From NCBI GenBank assembly GCA_001274695.2, contig LARU01000004.1:248001-312000 (forward strand): 64,000 nucleotides of DNA, in the 5' to 3' direction. The stretch comes from Azoarcus sp. PA01. Its GTDB lineage: Bacteria > Pseudomonadota > Gammaproteobacteria > Burkholderiales > Rhodocyclaceae. Positions 35,836 through 45,600 of this stretch are shown piece by piece; within the stretch, counting starts at the first letter, position 1, and every line of letters starts with the position of its first letter. The translations under genes and the position numbers were made by a program. The notes under the pieces were generated by a model. The model saw only the letters and a program-made list of their open reading frames with translations, did not search any database and was not told the DNA's origin.

Positions 35836-36062
35836 GCGGCGGGGTCGACGGACCGGATTTTCCGGCCGTCCCTTATCCCCACGCAGCGTGGGCAGGTATG
35901 TGGACAACTTGTGGGGATGCGGGGCAGAGCGTTGAACACAAAGGAAATGTTGCGCCTGCACAAAAATGAGGCATTCACGCCACACTCCCGTCGGGAGAGA
36001 CAGCTGGCGCGGACACACTCCGCGCTAAAATTCCGCGCCACTTTTTTTCAACGGAATCGCAC

Positions 36063-37874
36063 ATGCCCGATCTGCCGCCCGTCCGTTACACCATCGCGCC
36101 GATCCGGCCGGCCTCGCATCTGTTCGAAGTCACGTGTACGGTCAGCGATCCGGCTCCCGACGGACAGGTGTTCCGCCTGCCGGCGTGGATTCCGGGCAGC
36201 TACATGATTCGCGAATTTGCCCGCAACATCGTTACCTTGCGTGCCGAATGCGAGGGCAGGGCGGTCGCGGTCGACAAGCTCGACAAACACACTTGGCGCG
36301 CGGCGCGCGTTGCGCCCGGGCGTGCCCTGACGCTGGTGTACGACGTCTACGCATGGGATCTGTCGGTGCGCGCCGCGCACCTCGATGCGACCCACGGATT
36401 CTTCAACGGCACCAGCGTCTTCCTCGCCGTCGAAGGGCATGCGGAGCGGCGTTGCCTCGTCGAAATCCATCCACCCCCACCGTCCGTTTCCCGACGCTGG
36501 AAGGTCGCGACGACGTTGCCCCGGGCGATCGGCGAGATCGGTGCAGCGATGCCGATGGGGTTCGGGTGCTACCGCGCCGCGAGCTACGACGAGCTCGTGG
36601 ATCATCCGGTCGAGATGGGAACCTTCACCCACGAGGTGTTCGAGGCGGCGGGCGTGCCGCACGAAATCGCGCTCACCGGCCGCCATGACTGCGACACGCT
36701 GCGCCTGCGCGCGGACCTCGCGCGCATCTGCGCGTGGCAGATCGAACTTTTCGGCCTGCCGGCGCCGGTCGATCGTTACCTGTTCCTGACGATGGTCGTC
36801 GGCGACGGCTACGGCGGTCTCGAACATCGCGCATCGACCGCGTTGCTCGCGAGCCGTAACGACCTGCCGTACCCCGGCATGAGTGGGGTGCCCGACGGCT
36901 ACAAGACTTTTCTCGGGCTGTGCAGCCACGAGTATTTCCATACCTGGAACGTGAAGCGGATCAGGCCGGCCGCTTTCACGCCGTACGACCTGCAGAGCGA
37001 AAACTACACGCGTCTGCTGTGGGCTTTCGAAGGCTTCACGTCGTATTACGACGACCTCGCGCTCGTGCGTTCGGGCGTGATCCCGATCGAGGACTATCTC
37101 GGCCTGCTCGGCAAGACGCTCTCGAACGTGCTGCGCGGCGGCGGGCGGTTGAAGCAGAGCGTCGCCGAGTCATCGTTCGACGCGTGGATCAAATACTACC
37201 GGCAGGACGAGAACGCGCCGAACGCGATCGTCAGCTATTACGCGAAAGGCGCGCTGATCGCGCTCGCGCTGGACCTGCAGCTGCGGGCCGCGAGCGCCGG
37301 CAGCGCGAGCCTCGACGACGTGATGCGGCTGCTGTGGCAACGGCACGGCCGGACCGGCGTCGGAGTCGAGGAGGACGGGCTGTTCACGCTCGTCGAGGAA
37401 GTCGGCGAACGCGGCGCGAAAGGCGCAGGGCGGCGGCTCGCACGCTGGCTCGCGAAAGCCGTCCACGGCACCGATGACCTGCCGCTCGCGCGGCTGCTGA
37501 AGCCTTTCGGTATCGCCTGCGACATGGAGGCGGCATCGAAAGGTCCGACGCTTGGCGCGAAGCTCGCGCCGAATTCGGGCGAGGCGAAGCTCGCCAGCGT
37601 CTACGACGACGGACCGGCGCAGGCGGCAGGACTGTCGGCCGGCGACGTGCTCGTCGCGGTGGATGGTTTGAAAGTGACGGGAAGCTCGCTCGACGCGCAG
37701 CTGGCGCGGCGCAAGGCAGGCGACCGCGTCGAGATCCACGCGTTTCGTCGCGACGAGCTGATGAGCTTCAATGTCGAACTGGCCGCAGCGCCGGCCGACG
37801 CGGCAAAGCTCACCCTCGCCGCAAAGCCCGTCGCGGCGGCGCTCGCGCTGCGCAAAGGCTGGCTGGGCGGCTGA
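36063..37874 (+). CDS. M61 family metallopeptidase with PDZ domain
   Basis: The 603-residue protein has an N-terminal beta-rich domain, the zinc motif HEYFHTWNVKRIRP near residue 295, and a downstream acidic ligand in WAFEGFTSYYDDL. A C-terminal PDZ domain (about 490-580) includes YDDGPAQAAGLSAGDVLVAVDG. This matches M61 glycyl aminopeptidase-like proteins. No signal peptide is evident, so it may act in the cytoplasm. Confidence 0.9.
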   Translation: MPDLPPVRYTIAPIRPASHLFEVTCTVSDPAPDGQVFRLPAWIPGSYMIREFARNIVTLRAECEGRAVAVDKLDKHTWRAARVAPGRALTLVYDVYAWDLSVRAAHLDATHGFFNGTSVFLAVEGHAERRCLVEIHPPPPSVSRRWKVATTLPRAIGEIGAAMPMGFGCYRAASYDELVDHPVEMGTFTHEVFEAAGVPHEIALTGRHDCDTLRLRADLARICAWQIELFGLPAPVDRYLFLTMVVGDGYGGLEHRASTALLASRNDLPYPGMSGVPDGYKTFLGLCSHEYFHTWNVKRIRPAAFTPYDLQSENYTRLLWAFEGFTSYYDDLALVRSGVIPIEDYLGLLGKTLSNVLRGGGRLKQSVAESSFDAWIKYYRQDENAPNAIVSYYAKGALIALALDLQLRAASAGSASLDDVMRLLWQRHGRTGVGVEEDGLFTLVEEVGERGAKGAGRRLARWLAKAVHGTDDLPLARLLKPFGIACDMEAASKGPTLGAKLAPNSGEAKLASVYDDGPAQAAGLSAGDVLVAVDGLKVTGSSLDAQLARRKAGDRVEIHAFRRDELMSFNVELAAAPADAAKLTLAAKPVAAALALRKGWLGG

Positions 37875-37878
37875 GCGC

Positions 37879-39279
37879 TCAGGCCCGCCCGTTTTGCGGA
37901 CGTCGCATCACGACACGCAGCAGCCAGCCGAACAGCACCGACGCGAGGATCGTCGCGACGACGCTCGCTTCCCAGAAGCCCGCCACGCTGGGCGACTGCT
38001 CGCGCCCGGGCGCATGGAACGCGAGCCAGTAGCCTCCGGCCAGCGCGATCCCCCAGAAACACAGCGCGTGCAGCAGCATCGGCAGGAAAGTCACTTTGTA
38101 GCCTCGCAGCGCGTGCGCCGCGACCGTCTGCACGGCGTCGAAGATCTGGTAGATGCAAATGTAGAACACCAGCCCGAGCGCCACTGCGCGCACTGCCGGA
38201 TCTGCCGAAAACACCGCGACGACCGGTTCGCGTCCCACCCACAGCAGCACGCCGATCAACGCGACGAGCGCGACCGTCAGGCCCATTCCGACGCGGACCG
38301 TCGCGCGCGCACGCGCCGGCTCGTGCGCGCCCGCAGCCTGCCCGACGAGCACCAGGATCGCGATCGATATCGCCAGCGGAAGCATGTAGATCAGCGCGGC
38401 GAGGTTCGCGACGACGCGGTGTCCGGCCACCGCTTCGGCACCGAGCCGGGCGGCGAACAGCGCGATCAGCGTGAAAGACGACACTTCGATGAACGTCGAC
38501 AGCCCCATCGGGATGCCCAGTTTCAGCAGGGCAAGGAGGTCGCTGCGGCGGGGCGGTTGCCATTGGGCAAACAGGCGATAGGGGCGGTAATCGGGGTTGC
38601 GGGCGAGATAGCCCGCGCCACACGCAAACGCGATCCAGTTCACGACTGCAGTCGAGATCCCGCAGCCGACCACGCCGAGAGGGGGCAGGCCGAAGCTGCC
38701 GTGGACCAGTGCCCAGGCGAGCGGAACATGCGTCGCGGTGACGACGAAGCTGATCATCATCAGCGCACGCGGACGCCCGAGCGCGTTGTTGAAAGCGTAG
38801 AAAGTTCGGTACAGCAGGACTGCGGGCAGGCCGAACGCGGTTGCGAGCAGATAATCGCGCGTCTTCCCGGCGACGTCGGCCGGCACGCTGCTGAGTTCGA
38901 GCAGAAAACCGGGGAAGGCGAGCAGCGCAATGCCAGGCAGCGCAAGCATCAGCGCCAGCCAGAATCCTTGCTGCAGCGCCGGCCCGATCGCGTCGGTGCG
39001 GCGCGCGCCGAAATGATGGGCGACAGTCGGAGCGACTGCCTGCAGCACGCCTACGAGCAGCATCACGACCGAAATATAGACGCCGCTGCCGACGGCGACC
39101 GCAGCCAGGTCGAGGGTGCCGTAGCGTCCGGTGATCAGGGTGTCGGCGATCAGCATGCTCATCGACAGCAGCTGGGCGACGAGCACCGGCCAGGCGTGAT
39201 GAAACAGGCGGCAGGCGATGGCGAGCGACGACTCGGGAGCGCTCGATGGGAAAAGTGGGAAAGGGACCGGGGCGGACAT
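37879..39279 (-). CDS. MATE family efflux transporter (NorM-like)
   Basis: The 466-residue protein has twelve hydrophobic helices. The paired halves each open with a VLVAQLLSMSMLIADTLITG-type or LKLGIPMGLSTFIEV motif, characteristic of MATE exporters. ATG 39279 (MSAPVPF) was chosen because it gives a normal family N-terminus. The longer option adds 35 residues of unlike composition. The substrate is unknown; relatives export cationic drugs with Na+ or H+. Confidence 0.88.
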   Translation of the reverse strand: MSAPVPFPLFPSSAPESSLAIACRLFHHAWPVLVAQLLSMSMLIADTLITGRYGTLDLAAVAVGSGVYISVVMLLVGVLQAVAPTVAHHFGARRTDAIGPALQQGFWLALMLALPGIALLAFPGFLLELSSVPADVAGKTRDYLLATAFGLPAVLLYRTFYAFNNALGRPRALMMISFVVTATHVPLAWALVHGSFGLPPLGVVGCGISTAVVNWIAFACGAGYLARNPDYRPYRLFAQWQPPRRSDLLALLKLGIPMGLSTFIEVSSFTLIALFAARLGAEAVAGHRVVANLAALIYMLPLAISIAILVLVGQAAGAHEPARARATVRVGMGLTVALVALIGVLLWVGREPVVAVFSADPAVRAVALGLVFYICIYQIFDAVQTVAAHALRGYKVTFLPMLLHALCFWGIALAGGYWLAFHAPGREQSPSVAGFWEASVVATILASVLFGWLLRVVMRRPQNGRA

Positions 39280-39425
39280 CGAGCGGGGGTTCCCGGTCGG
39301 TTGCGGAAGAAGGCGGAGTTTAGCCAGAAAAACCATGTACATACCAGCCGCGCCGGCAGTTCGGGAGCGTTGCGGGTGCGCCATGCGGACCTCTCCTGCA
39401 ACGGGGCGGGAGGGTGCTTTTCCTC

Positions 39426-40517
39426 TCAGCGCATCGGAACTCCCCGTTTTCTTTTGCTGGTTCGGCGACGAAGGTCGAGTCCGGTCGGCGAGTCTTTTTT
39501 CGACTGCTCCAGGGACCGCAGCGCCTGAACGATTTCCCCCTGGCTCGTGGTGAGGAGGAGGGCGAGTTCACCGGCGCGTGTGCGCTCGGCGTCGAGCGCA
39601 GCCTCCAGGGTCGCTTGAACCGCTTCGGCCTGCCGAAGCTCGGTCACGAGGGCCTGGACCTTGTTTCCGGCGGCCAGCGCCTCCGCCTTTTCGGCTGCGA
39701 CGGCGTTCTCCAGCGTGACATTGGCTTGAACGGCGATTTCCCGGTCGCCGTTTGCCACCGCCAGCTGGTTCGTCACGGAAGCGAGGGCGCCATCCTGCCT
39801 GGAAACGTGCTGACGAAGTTCCGCCAGCGCGTTCTGTGCAGCCCGGGCTTCGCTGCGCGCCTGATCGAAGCGAAGGAGCGCCTCCCTGATATCGCGGTCG
39901 CAACCCGACTTGACGGCGCTGAGCTCGCTTTGCATGCCGACGAGCTTTTCTTCGGCTCCCTTGAGCTTGTCTTCAAGCGTGTCCCGCTCGGCATGGAGTT
40001 GCGCAATTTGCCGTTCATGACTTGCAGTCAGCGACACGCGTTCCGCGACGGCCGCGTTGAGGCTCGCTCTCGCATCTTCCACTTGCGTCTTCAGGGTGTC
40101 GATCAGCGTCTGTTGTGTTTCGGCGGCGTCGGCCAGGCGAATCCGTTGTGCAGCCAAGTCCGCACGTTCCTTCTCGAGGCTGGCCGCTTGCTGCGCAAGA
40201 GCTTCGCGCTCCTGCGTCAATTCATCCGTGCATACCTGGCGCGCCGCGTTCAAGGCCGCCTCCCAAAACGTCCGCGCCGCGTGGCTGACGGCATCGGGCG
40301 CTTCGGGTGACGCACAGAAGGCCGCAGGATCCTGGATGCGGCCGCCGAGCGCCTTGAACCACGAATCCAGATGCGGACCGACGGTGTTCGGCGAACCTCG
40401 TCCGATCTCGGCGCGGATGCGTTCGACAGTGGGCCGGAAGCCGTTCAGCAACAGCGCGTCCGCAGCTTCCCAAACGTCCTGTTGGCCGACGCCGCGACGC
40501 TTTCCGATCTCCGACAT
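39426..40517 (-). CDS. KfrA-like coiled-coil DNA-binding protein (TnpT-like)
   Basis: The 363-residue protein has an N-terminal KfrA_N domain (VWEAADALLLNGFRPTVERI, GSPNTVGPHLDSWF) for DNA binding. About 250 residues of coiled coil rich in Ala, Glu, Gln and Leu follow. The C-terminus is basic (RRRTSKRKRG). GGGGAGG precedes the ATG. It diverges from a tyrosine recombinase gene, the arrangement of tnpT and tnpS in Tn4651-type transposons, where TnpT helps the recombinase at the resolution site. A plasmid KfrA-like partition factor is the alternative reading. Confidence 0.75.
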   Translation of the reverse strand: MSEIGKRRGVGQQDVWEAADALLLNGFRPTVERIRAEIGRGSPNTVGPHLDSWFKALGGRIQDPAAFCASPEAPDAVSHAARTFWEAALNAARQVCTDELTQEREALAQQAASLEKERADLAAQRIRLADAAETQQTLIDTLKTQVEDARASLNAAVAERVSLTASHERQIAQLHAERDTLEDKLKGAEEKLVGMQSELSAVKSGCDRDIREALLRFDQARSEARAAQNALAELRQHVSRQDGALASVTNQLAVANGDREIAVQANVTLENAVAAEKAEALAAGNKVQALVTELRQAEAVQATLEAALDAERTRAGELALLLTTSQGEIVQALRSLEQSKKDSPTGLDLRRRTSKRKRGVPMR

Positions 40518-40555
40518 TTCGCTTGACCTCCCCTATTTCTTCCCTTAATTATTAC

Positions 40556-40580
40556 ATTCGATAATCGAAAGTTATCGGTT
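40556..40580. promoter_or_regulatory. Candidate recombination core site between the KfrA-like and recombinase genes
   Basis: Two 9-base arms in inverted orientation (ATTCGATAA and TTATCGGTT, seven of nine matching, inner six perfect) flank a 7-base spacer TCGAAAG. This is the layout of a tyrosine recombinase core. A second inverted repeat, AGTGTA-AAA-TACACT, lies at 40595-40609 and may bind the KfrA-like protein. Confidence 0.5.
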
Positions 40581-40634
40581 GGAATAAGCATCGCAGTGTA
40601 AAATACACTACACAATACAGCATACAAATACGAC

Positions 40635-41732
40635 ATGAACCTTCACGATACGCTCCCCGCATTGGCAAACACGGTTGCAGTAATGGATCCGGATGCTTTG
40701 GATCCGCTGACGCAACAGGCGGTCGACGAAATCCTCGCCGAGGGAACATCCGCGAACACCGACGCGAGCTACCGTGCGGCGCTGCGCTACTGGGCTGCGT
40801 GGTTCGCGTTGCGCTATCGAAAACCGCTCAAGTTTCCGGTGCCGGTCCCTGCGGTAATCCAGTTCATCGTCGATCATGCGCAGCGAACGACGCCGGGCGG
40901 GCTGCGCTGCGATCTCCCCGATCCGCTCGACGAGATCCTCGTGGAAAAGGGATACAAGGCGAAGCTCGGCCCGATCGCGCTCTCCACGCTCAATCACCGC
41001 GTGTCGGTCCTGTCATCGCTGCACAAGCGCAGTCCGGAACTCGAGAATCCGTGCCGAAGTCCTGAAGTGCGCGATCTCATTGCCCGCACCCGGCGTTCCT
41101 ACGCAAAACGCGGCGAACGTCCCAAAGGCAAGGCTGCGCTGACTCGGGAACTGCTCGAACAACTGGTCGGGACCTGCGACGATTCGCTCAAGGGCTTGCG
41201 GGACCGTGCGATCCTGCTGCTGGGATGGGCTTCAGGCGGGCGTCGCCGCTCCGAGATCGTCAGCCTTCGCGTCGACGACCTGAAACGGGTCGGCCCCGAC
41301 GAATTCATCTTCGAACTCGGCGCCTCGAAAACGAACCAGTCGGGAACGGTCAAGGCGGACGACCTCAAGCCCGTCGTCGGCGCCGCCGGGAGCGCTGTGG
41401 CCGACTGGCTGGCGGCAACAGGCCTGGCGTCCGGGCCGTTGTTCCGTCAGATCGACAAGAGCGGGAGCTTGCGTGGCGCTCTGTCTGCTTCCGCGGTGCG
41501 CACGATCGTCCGCGAACGGTGCCTGCTGGCCGGCCTCGATGGCGATTTCAGCGCTCACTCCCTGCGCTCCGGGTTCGTAACCGAGGCTGCGAAACAGCAG
41601 ATTCCCCTCGGAGAGACGATGGCGCTGACCGGGCATCGCAGCATCCCGTCGGTGATGCGCTACTTCCGCGCGGGGTCGGTCACGACAAGCAAGGCGGCCA
41701 AGCTTTTCGACGAAGGTGACGAGACCAAGTAG
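40635..41732 (+). CDS. Tyrosine recombinase (TnpS/XerD-like)
   Basis: The 365-residue protein has an N-terminal SAM-like DNA-binding part (SYRAALRYWAAWF). The catalytic domain has Arg in GGRRRSEIVSLRVDD, HSLRSGFVTEA with the His-x-x-Arg pair, GHRS with the second His, and the nucleophile Tyr in VMRYFRAG. It cuts and rejoins DNA at paired inverted arms. It diverges from the KfrA-like gene across a 117-base spacer with a core-like site. No transposase, excisionase or att duplication was found in the window. Confidence 0.9.
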   Translation: MNLHDTLPALANTVAVMDPDALDPLTQQAVDEILAEGTSANTDASYRAALRYWAAWFALRYRKPLKFPVPVPAVIQFIVDHAQRTTPGGLRCDLPDPLDEILVEKGYKAKLGPIALSTLNHRVSVLSSLHKRSPELENPCRSPEVRDLIARTRRSYAKRGERPKGKAALTRELLEQLVGTCDDSLKGLRDRAILLLGWASGGRRRSEIVSLRVDDLKRVGPDEFIFELGASKTNQSGTVKADDLKPVVGAAGSAVADWLAATGLASGPLFRQIDKSGSLRGALSASAVRTIVRERCLLAGLDGDFSAHSLRSGFVTEAAKQQIPLGETMALTGHRSIPSVMRYFRAGSVTTSKAAKLFDEGDETK

Positions 41733-41991
41733 CTGCGCGGTCGCCTCACACAACTCGTCTTCGGTGAGAATGGTACGCAGCGCATCGCCAACGCCGCTGC
41801 TGATATCCAGGCGGCGGCGCTCGGTTTCCGTCCAGCCGCTCACCCGCTACGATGTGTTGCATTGGCCGAGGCGACATCGCGAGCGATGTCGAGCGCCGGA
41901 CGACAGCACTGCATGCTCAGTCGCGAAGTGCGGTGGAGCAACTTGTCGTGTCGCTGCGCGCCGCTGAAGAGGAGTCCCCGGGGCCTGCCCG

Positions 41992-42350
41992 TCAGATCGT
42001 GTGGCGCCGCTCCTTGTCGTCGGCGACGAGCGCTGCGGCTTTTTTCTGCGCGCTGATGTCCTGGCGCATTCCCGACATGCGGCGCGGCTGGGCGTCGTGC
42101 GTCCACTCCACGACGCGGCCTCGATCGAGCACCCAGATCCCGCGGCCGTTCTTGTGGCGTGTGCGGATTTCGCATTCATAGGTTTGACTTTCACGCCTGA
42201 AGCAGCGCTCCAGCAGAGCGTTCGAGGTCGTCGGGACGCGAAAGATTCCTGCCGGTATCGATGTCGACCGACGAGAATTCGGCGAGCGTATACCCGCTGA
42301 TTTCCGCCCAGCGCTCGTTGAATGTCGCGAGGCCGGTCTGGACCTCCCAT
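41992..42350 (-). pseudogene. Remnant of a PAS-domain signalling gene, frameshifted
   Basis: Reading leftward from about 42350, one frame gives an N-terminal PAS segment (TFNERWAEISGYTLAEF, SRPDDLERSAGALL) that stops at 42191-42193. The matching second half of the PAS/PAC domain (YECEIRTRHKNGRGIWVLDR, VVEWTHDAQPRRMSG, QDISAQKK) lies in a different frame and runs to 41992. The two frames overlap around ALLERC/LERSAGALL, so a frameshift split one gene. A possible further piece continues to about 41735. Confidence 0.75.
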
Positions 42351-42357
42351 TCATCAC

Positions 42358-42657
42358 GAGCAGGACGGCGGCAAGAAGATACTCATCGCCGGGCCACAGG
42401 ACTGAGCGACGTGGAAAATCGTAGCCGAGCCGAAATCTATGCAGGAGGAATTGTCGGATGTGACGTGCAGGACTTCACGATTCCCATCAAGGCACTACCG
42501 TTATATTGGCGTCCTCGCAGGCTGGACATACGAGTACGCGAACCTGCGCCCCCCGCGAGGCCGGTTCGCTGGAGCTCCTGTCCTGTCGCGCGAACCGGCA
42601 TCCCCTTGAAAATGGAGCTGCTATCCTGAACCGGAATACCAAGGACGCGGAAAGAAC
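42358..42657. other. Noncoding spacer with a long inverted repeat
   Basis: No gene is supported here. A 10-base perfect inverted repeat GCCGGTTCGC / GCGAACCGGC lies at 42560-42569 and 42590-42599 with a 20-base loop, just upstream of the large EAL protein gene. It may be a terminator for the remnant on the left or part of a regulatory leader. Confidence 0.4.
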
Positions 42658-45600
42658 ATGATCGGCCAGTGGCTTTCCAGAATGCACGTCCGCCTGCTGC
42701 TGCTGATCTTGATCACGGCGCTCCCGGCCCTGGCGATCATCGTCAATACGGGTCTCGAGCAACGCAGGGAGGCGAGCGCTGCTGCCGAAAAAATGGTGCT
42801 GCTGACGGCACGTCAGATCGCCACGCGCCAGCGGGACATGGTGAGCCACCTCCATCGGCTGCTCGAAGGGCTCGCCCGGTCTCCGGAAGTGCGGCAGCTC
42901 AATTCGGGCGGAGAATGCAGCGCGTGGCTCGAGAAACTGGTCAGGCTCCACGAGCTGTATGCGGAAGTCTTCGTCGCCGGACTCGACGGCCGGATCACCT
43001 GCCGCTCGCAGTCCTTTAGCCATACGGTCGATATTTCCGATCGCAGCTATTTCCGCCGCGTGCTGGAGCGGCGGGATTTCGCCATGGGCGATTACCAGAA
43101 CAGCCGTTTCGACGGCCAACCGGTCGTCATCTCGGCGCATCCGGTGTTCGACGACGACGACGAGATCACTGCCGTAGTCGGGGTCGGCGTCACCCCGGCC
43201 GCGTTCGCCACGCTGCTGCGCGAAACCACTTTGCCCGACGGCTCGGTGGTGACGATCGTCGACAAGCAGGGCGTCATCCTCGCTCGCCTCCCCGATCCGA
43301 CGGGCCTGGCGGGGAGCACGATTCCCGAACTCAGTCAGTTCAAGGCCGCGATCACCCACGCCGGCGACCTGCTGGTGGAATCGGTATGGCTCGACGGGAT
43401 GTCGCGGATCGCGGCGATTGCGCCGGTGCTGAGCAGGTTCGGCGACCTCTACGTGCGTGTCGGCATTCCCTCGGCGATGGTCGAGAACGCCGGGGCCAGG
43501 GTTGCCCGGCACAACCTCCTGCTCCTCGCCGGCGCCGCCGTGCCGCTGCTGCTGCTCGGCTGGTTCGTCGCGCAGCGGCTCGTGTTGCGGCCGCTGCAGG
43601 ATCTTACCGAAACCGCGAGACGCCTCGGCGAGGGCGATCTGCAGGCTCGCACCCGCCTGCCTCCCGGCAGCGGCGAACTCGGGGATCTCGCCCGGACGCT
43701 CGACCGGATGGCAGAGGGCATCGGACAATCGGTGGCGCGGATCGAGACCACAGAGCGGGAGCTGCGTCGCAGCAACCGTGCGTTGCGGGTGCTCAATGAA
43801 GTCACCCGCGCGGTCGCCCAGGCCGACGACGAAATACAGCTGATGGAGCTGATCTGCAGCGCTGCCGTGGATGCGGGCGGTTATCGCATGACTTGGGTCG
43901 GCGTGGTCGCGCACGACATCGGAAACTGCGTGCGTCCGGTCGCTTGGGCCGGTCATGAAGCGGGTTTCCTGGAGGTCGTGAAAGAAACGCGGAACGCCAG
44001 CGACAGCGCGGTGTGTCCGTCATCGATTGCGCTCGCCAACCGCCGAACCTGCATCGTCCGGGACATCGCCAACGACGGCCGCTTCGAGGCGTGGCGCGAG
44101 GACGCGGTACAGCGAGGGTACGTCGCGATAATCAGCGTTCCGTTGGTGGCCGACCGGGCGTTCGGCGTGCTCACCGTGCTGACCGGCGAAGCGGGGGCTT
44201 TCGACGCCGAGGAAACGCGCCTGCTGGAGAATGCCGCGCGCGAACTCGCGTTCGGCATCGTCGCGCTGCGCAGAAGAGCCGCGCACGAGAAGGCCGAAGC
44301 CGCCGTACAACTGCGCAACCGCGCGATCGAGGCGAGCCACAACGGCCTGTTGATCTACCGCTATGCCTCCCCGGCCGGCATCGTCAGCGCCAACCCCGCC
44401 CTCCTTCGCCTGCTGGGAATGGACGAAGCGCAGCTCATCGCGATGGACCTGCCGACGCTCGGACGACAGGGTTTCGACGCAGATGGCTGGGAGCGGCTCG
44501 GCGCGCTGGTCACTGCCCGGCAAGCCGGCGAAGTGCCGCTGAGCCTGATCCGTGCATCGGGCGACGTGTGCTGGCTCGATTCCAGCGTGACGCTCGTCGG
44601 CGACGACGCGACCGGCATCGACCACGCAGTGATCGAATTCCGCGATGTCACGGAAAGACACCGCTACCAGGAACAGCTGGCTTATCAGGCCAACCACGAT
44701 TCCCTGACCGGACTGCCAAACCGCAACCTGCTCGGCGATCGCCTGCAGCAGTCACTCGCGCTCGCAGCACGCAACCCGAGCACGTGTTTCGTGCTGTGGG
44801 TCGATATCGACCGCTTCCAGGTCGTTCATGACAGCTTCGGCAACGAAATCGCCAACGACACGCTGGTCGTCATCAGCCAGCGCCTCGTCGCCGCCGCGAA
44901 GGATTGCAGCACCATCGCCCGGGTTGCCAGCGACGAATTCGTCCTGATCACCGAGGAGTTGCCGAACCAGCAGGCCGTGGTGTCGCTCGCAGGCCGGCTT
45001 CTGGAGGCCCTGCGGGCGCCCATTTCGGCCGGCGGCGAGGAACTGTGGCTCACCGCCAGCATCGGCATCGCCGCGATGGCCAGGACCGAGCTCAACGTCG
45101 ATACGCTGTTGCGCAACGCCAACGTGGCCCTGTTCCGCGCCAAGGAAATGGGGCGGGACACTTTCTGCTTCTACGAGACGGACCTGAACGTGCGGACCGC
45201 CCCGCGGCTGCGCCTCGAGCTCGCGTTGCGGCGCGGCATCGAGCAGGACGAGCTGTTTCTCGCCTACCAGCCGAAAGTCGATCTGCTGACGGGCGAAGTG
45301 GTGGGCAGCGAGGCGCTGTGCCGCTGGCGCCATCCTGAGCTGGGGCTGATTTCCCCGGGCGAATTCATTCCGATCGCCGAGGAAAGCGGACTCATCCTGC
45401 CGATCGGCCGCTGGGTGCTGGAAACCGCGTGCGCGCAGGCGCGCCGATGGATCGACGCGGGCATCGACTACCGCCGCATCGCGGTGAACGTCTCGCCGCT
45501 GCAGTTCTTCCGCGACGATCTCGTCGCTGACGTCGCGGCATTGCTGTCCCGCTATCGCCTCGAGCCCGCGTCGCTGATGCTCGAAATCACCGAAAGCGCA

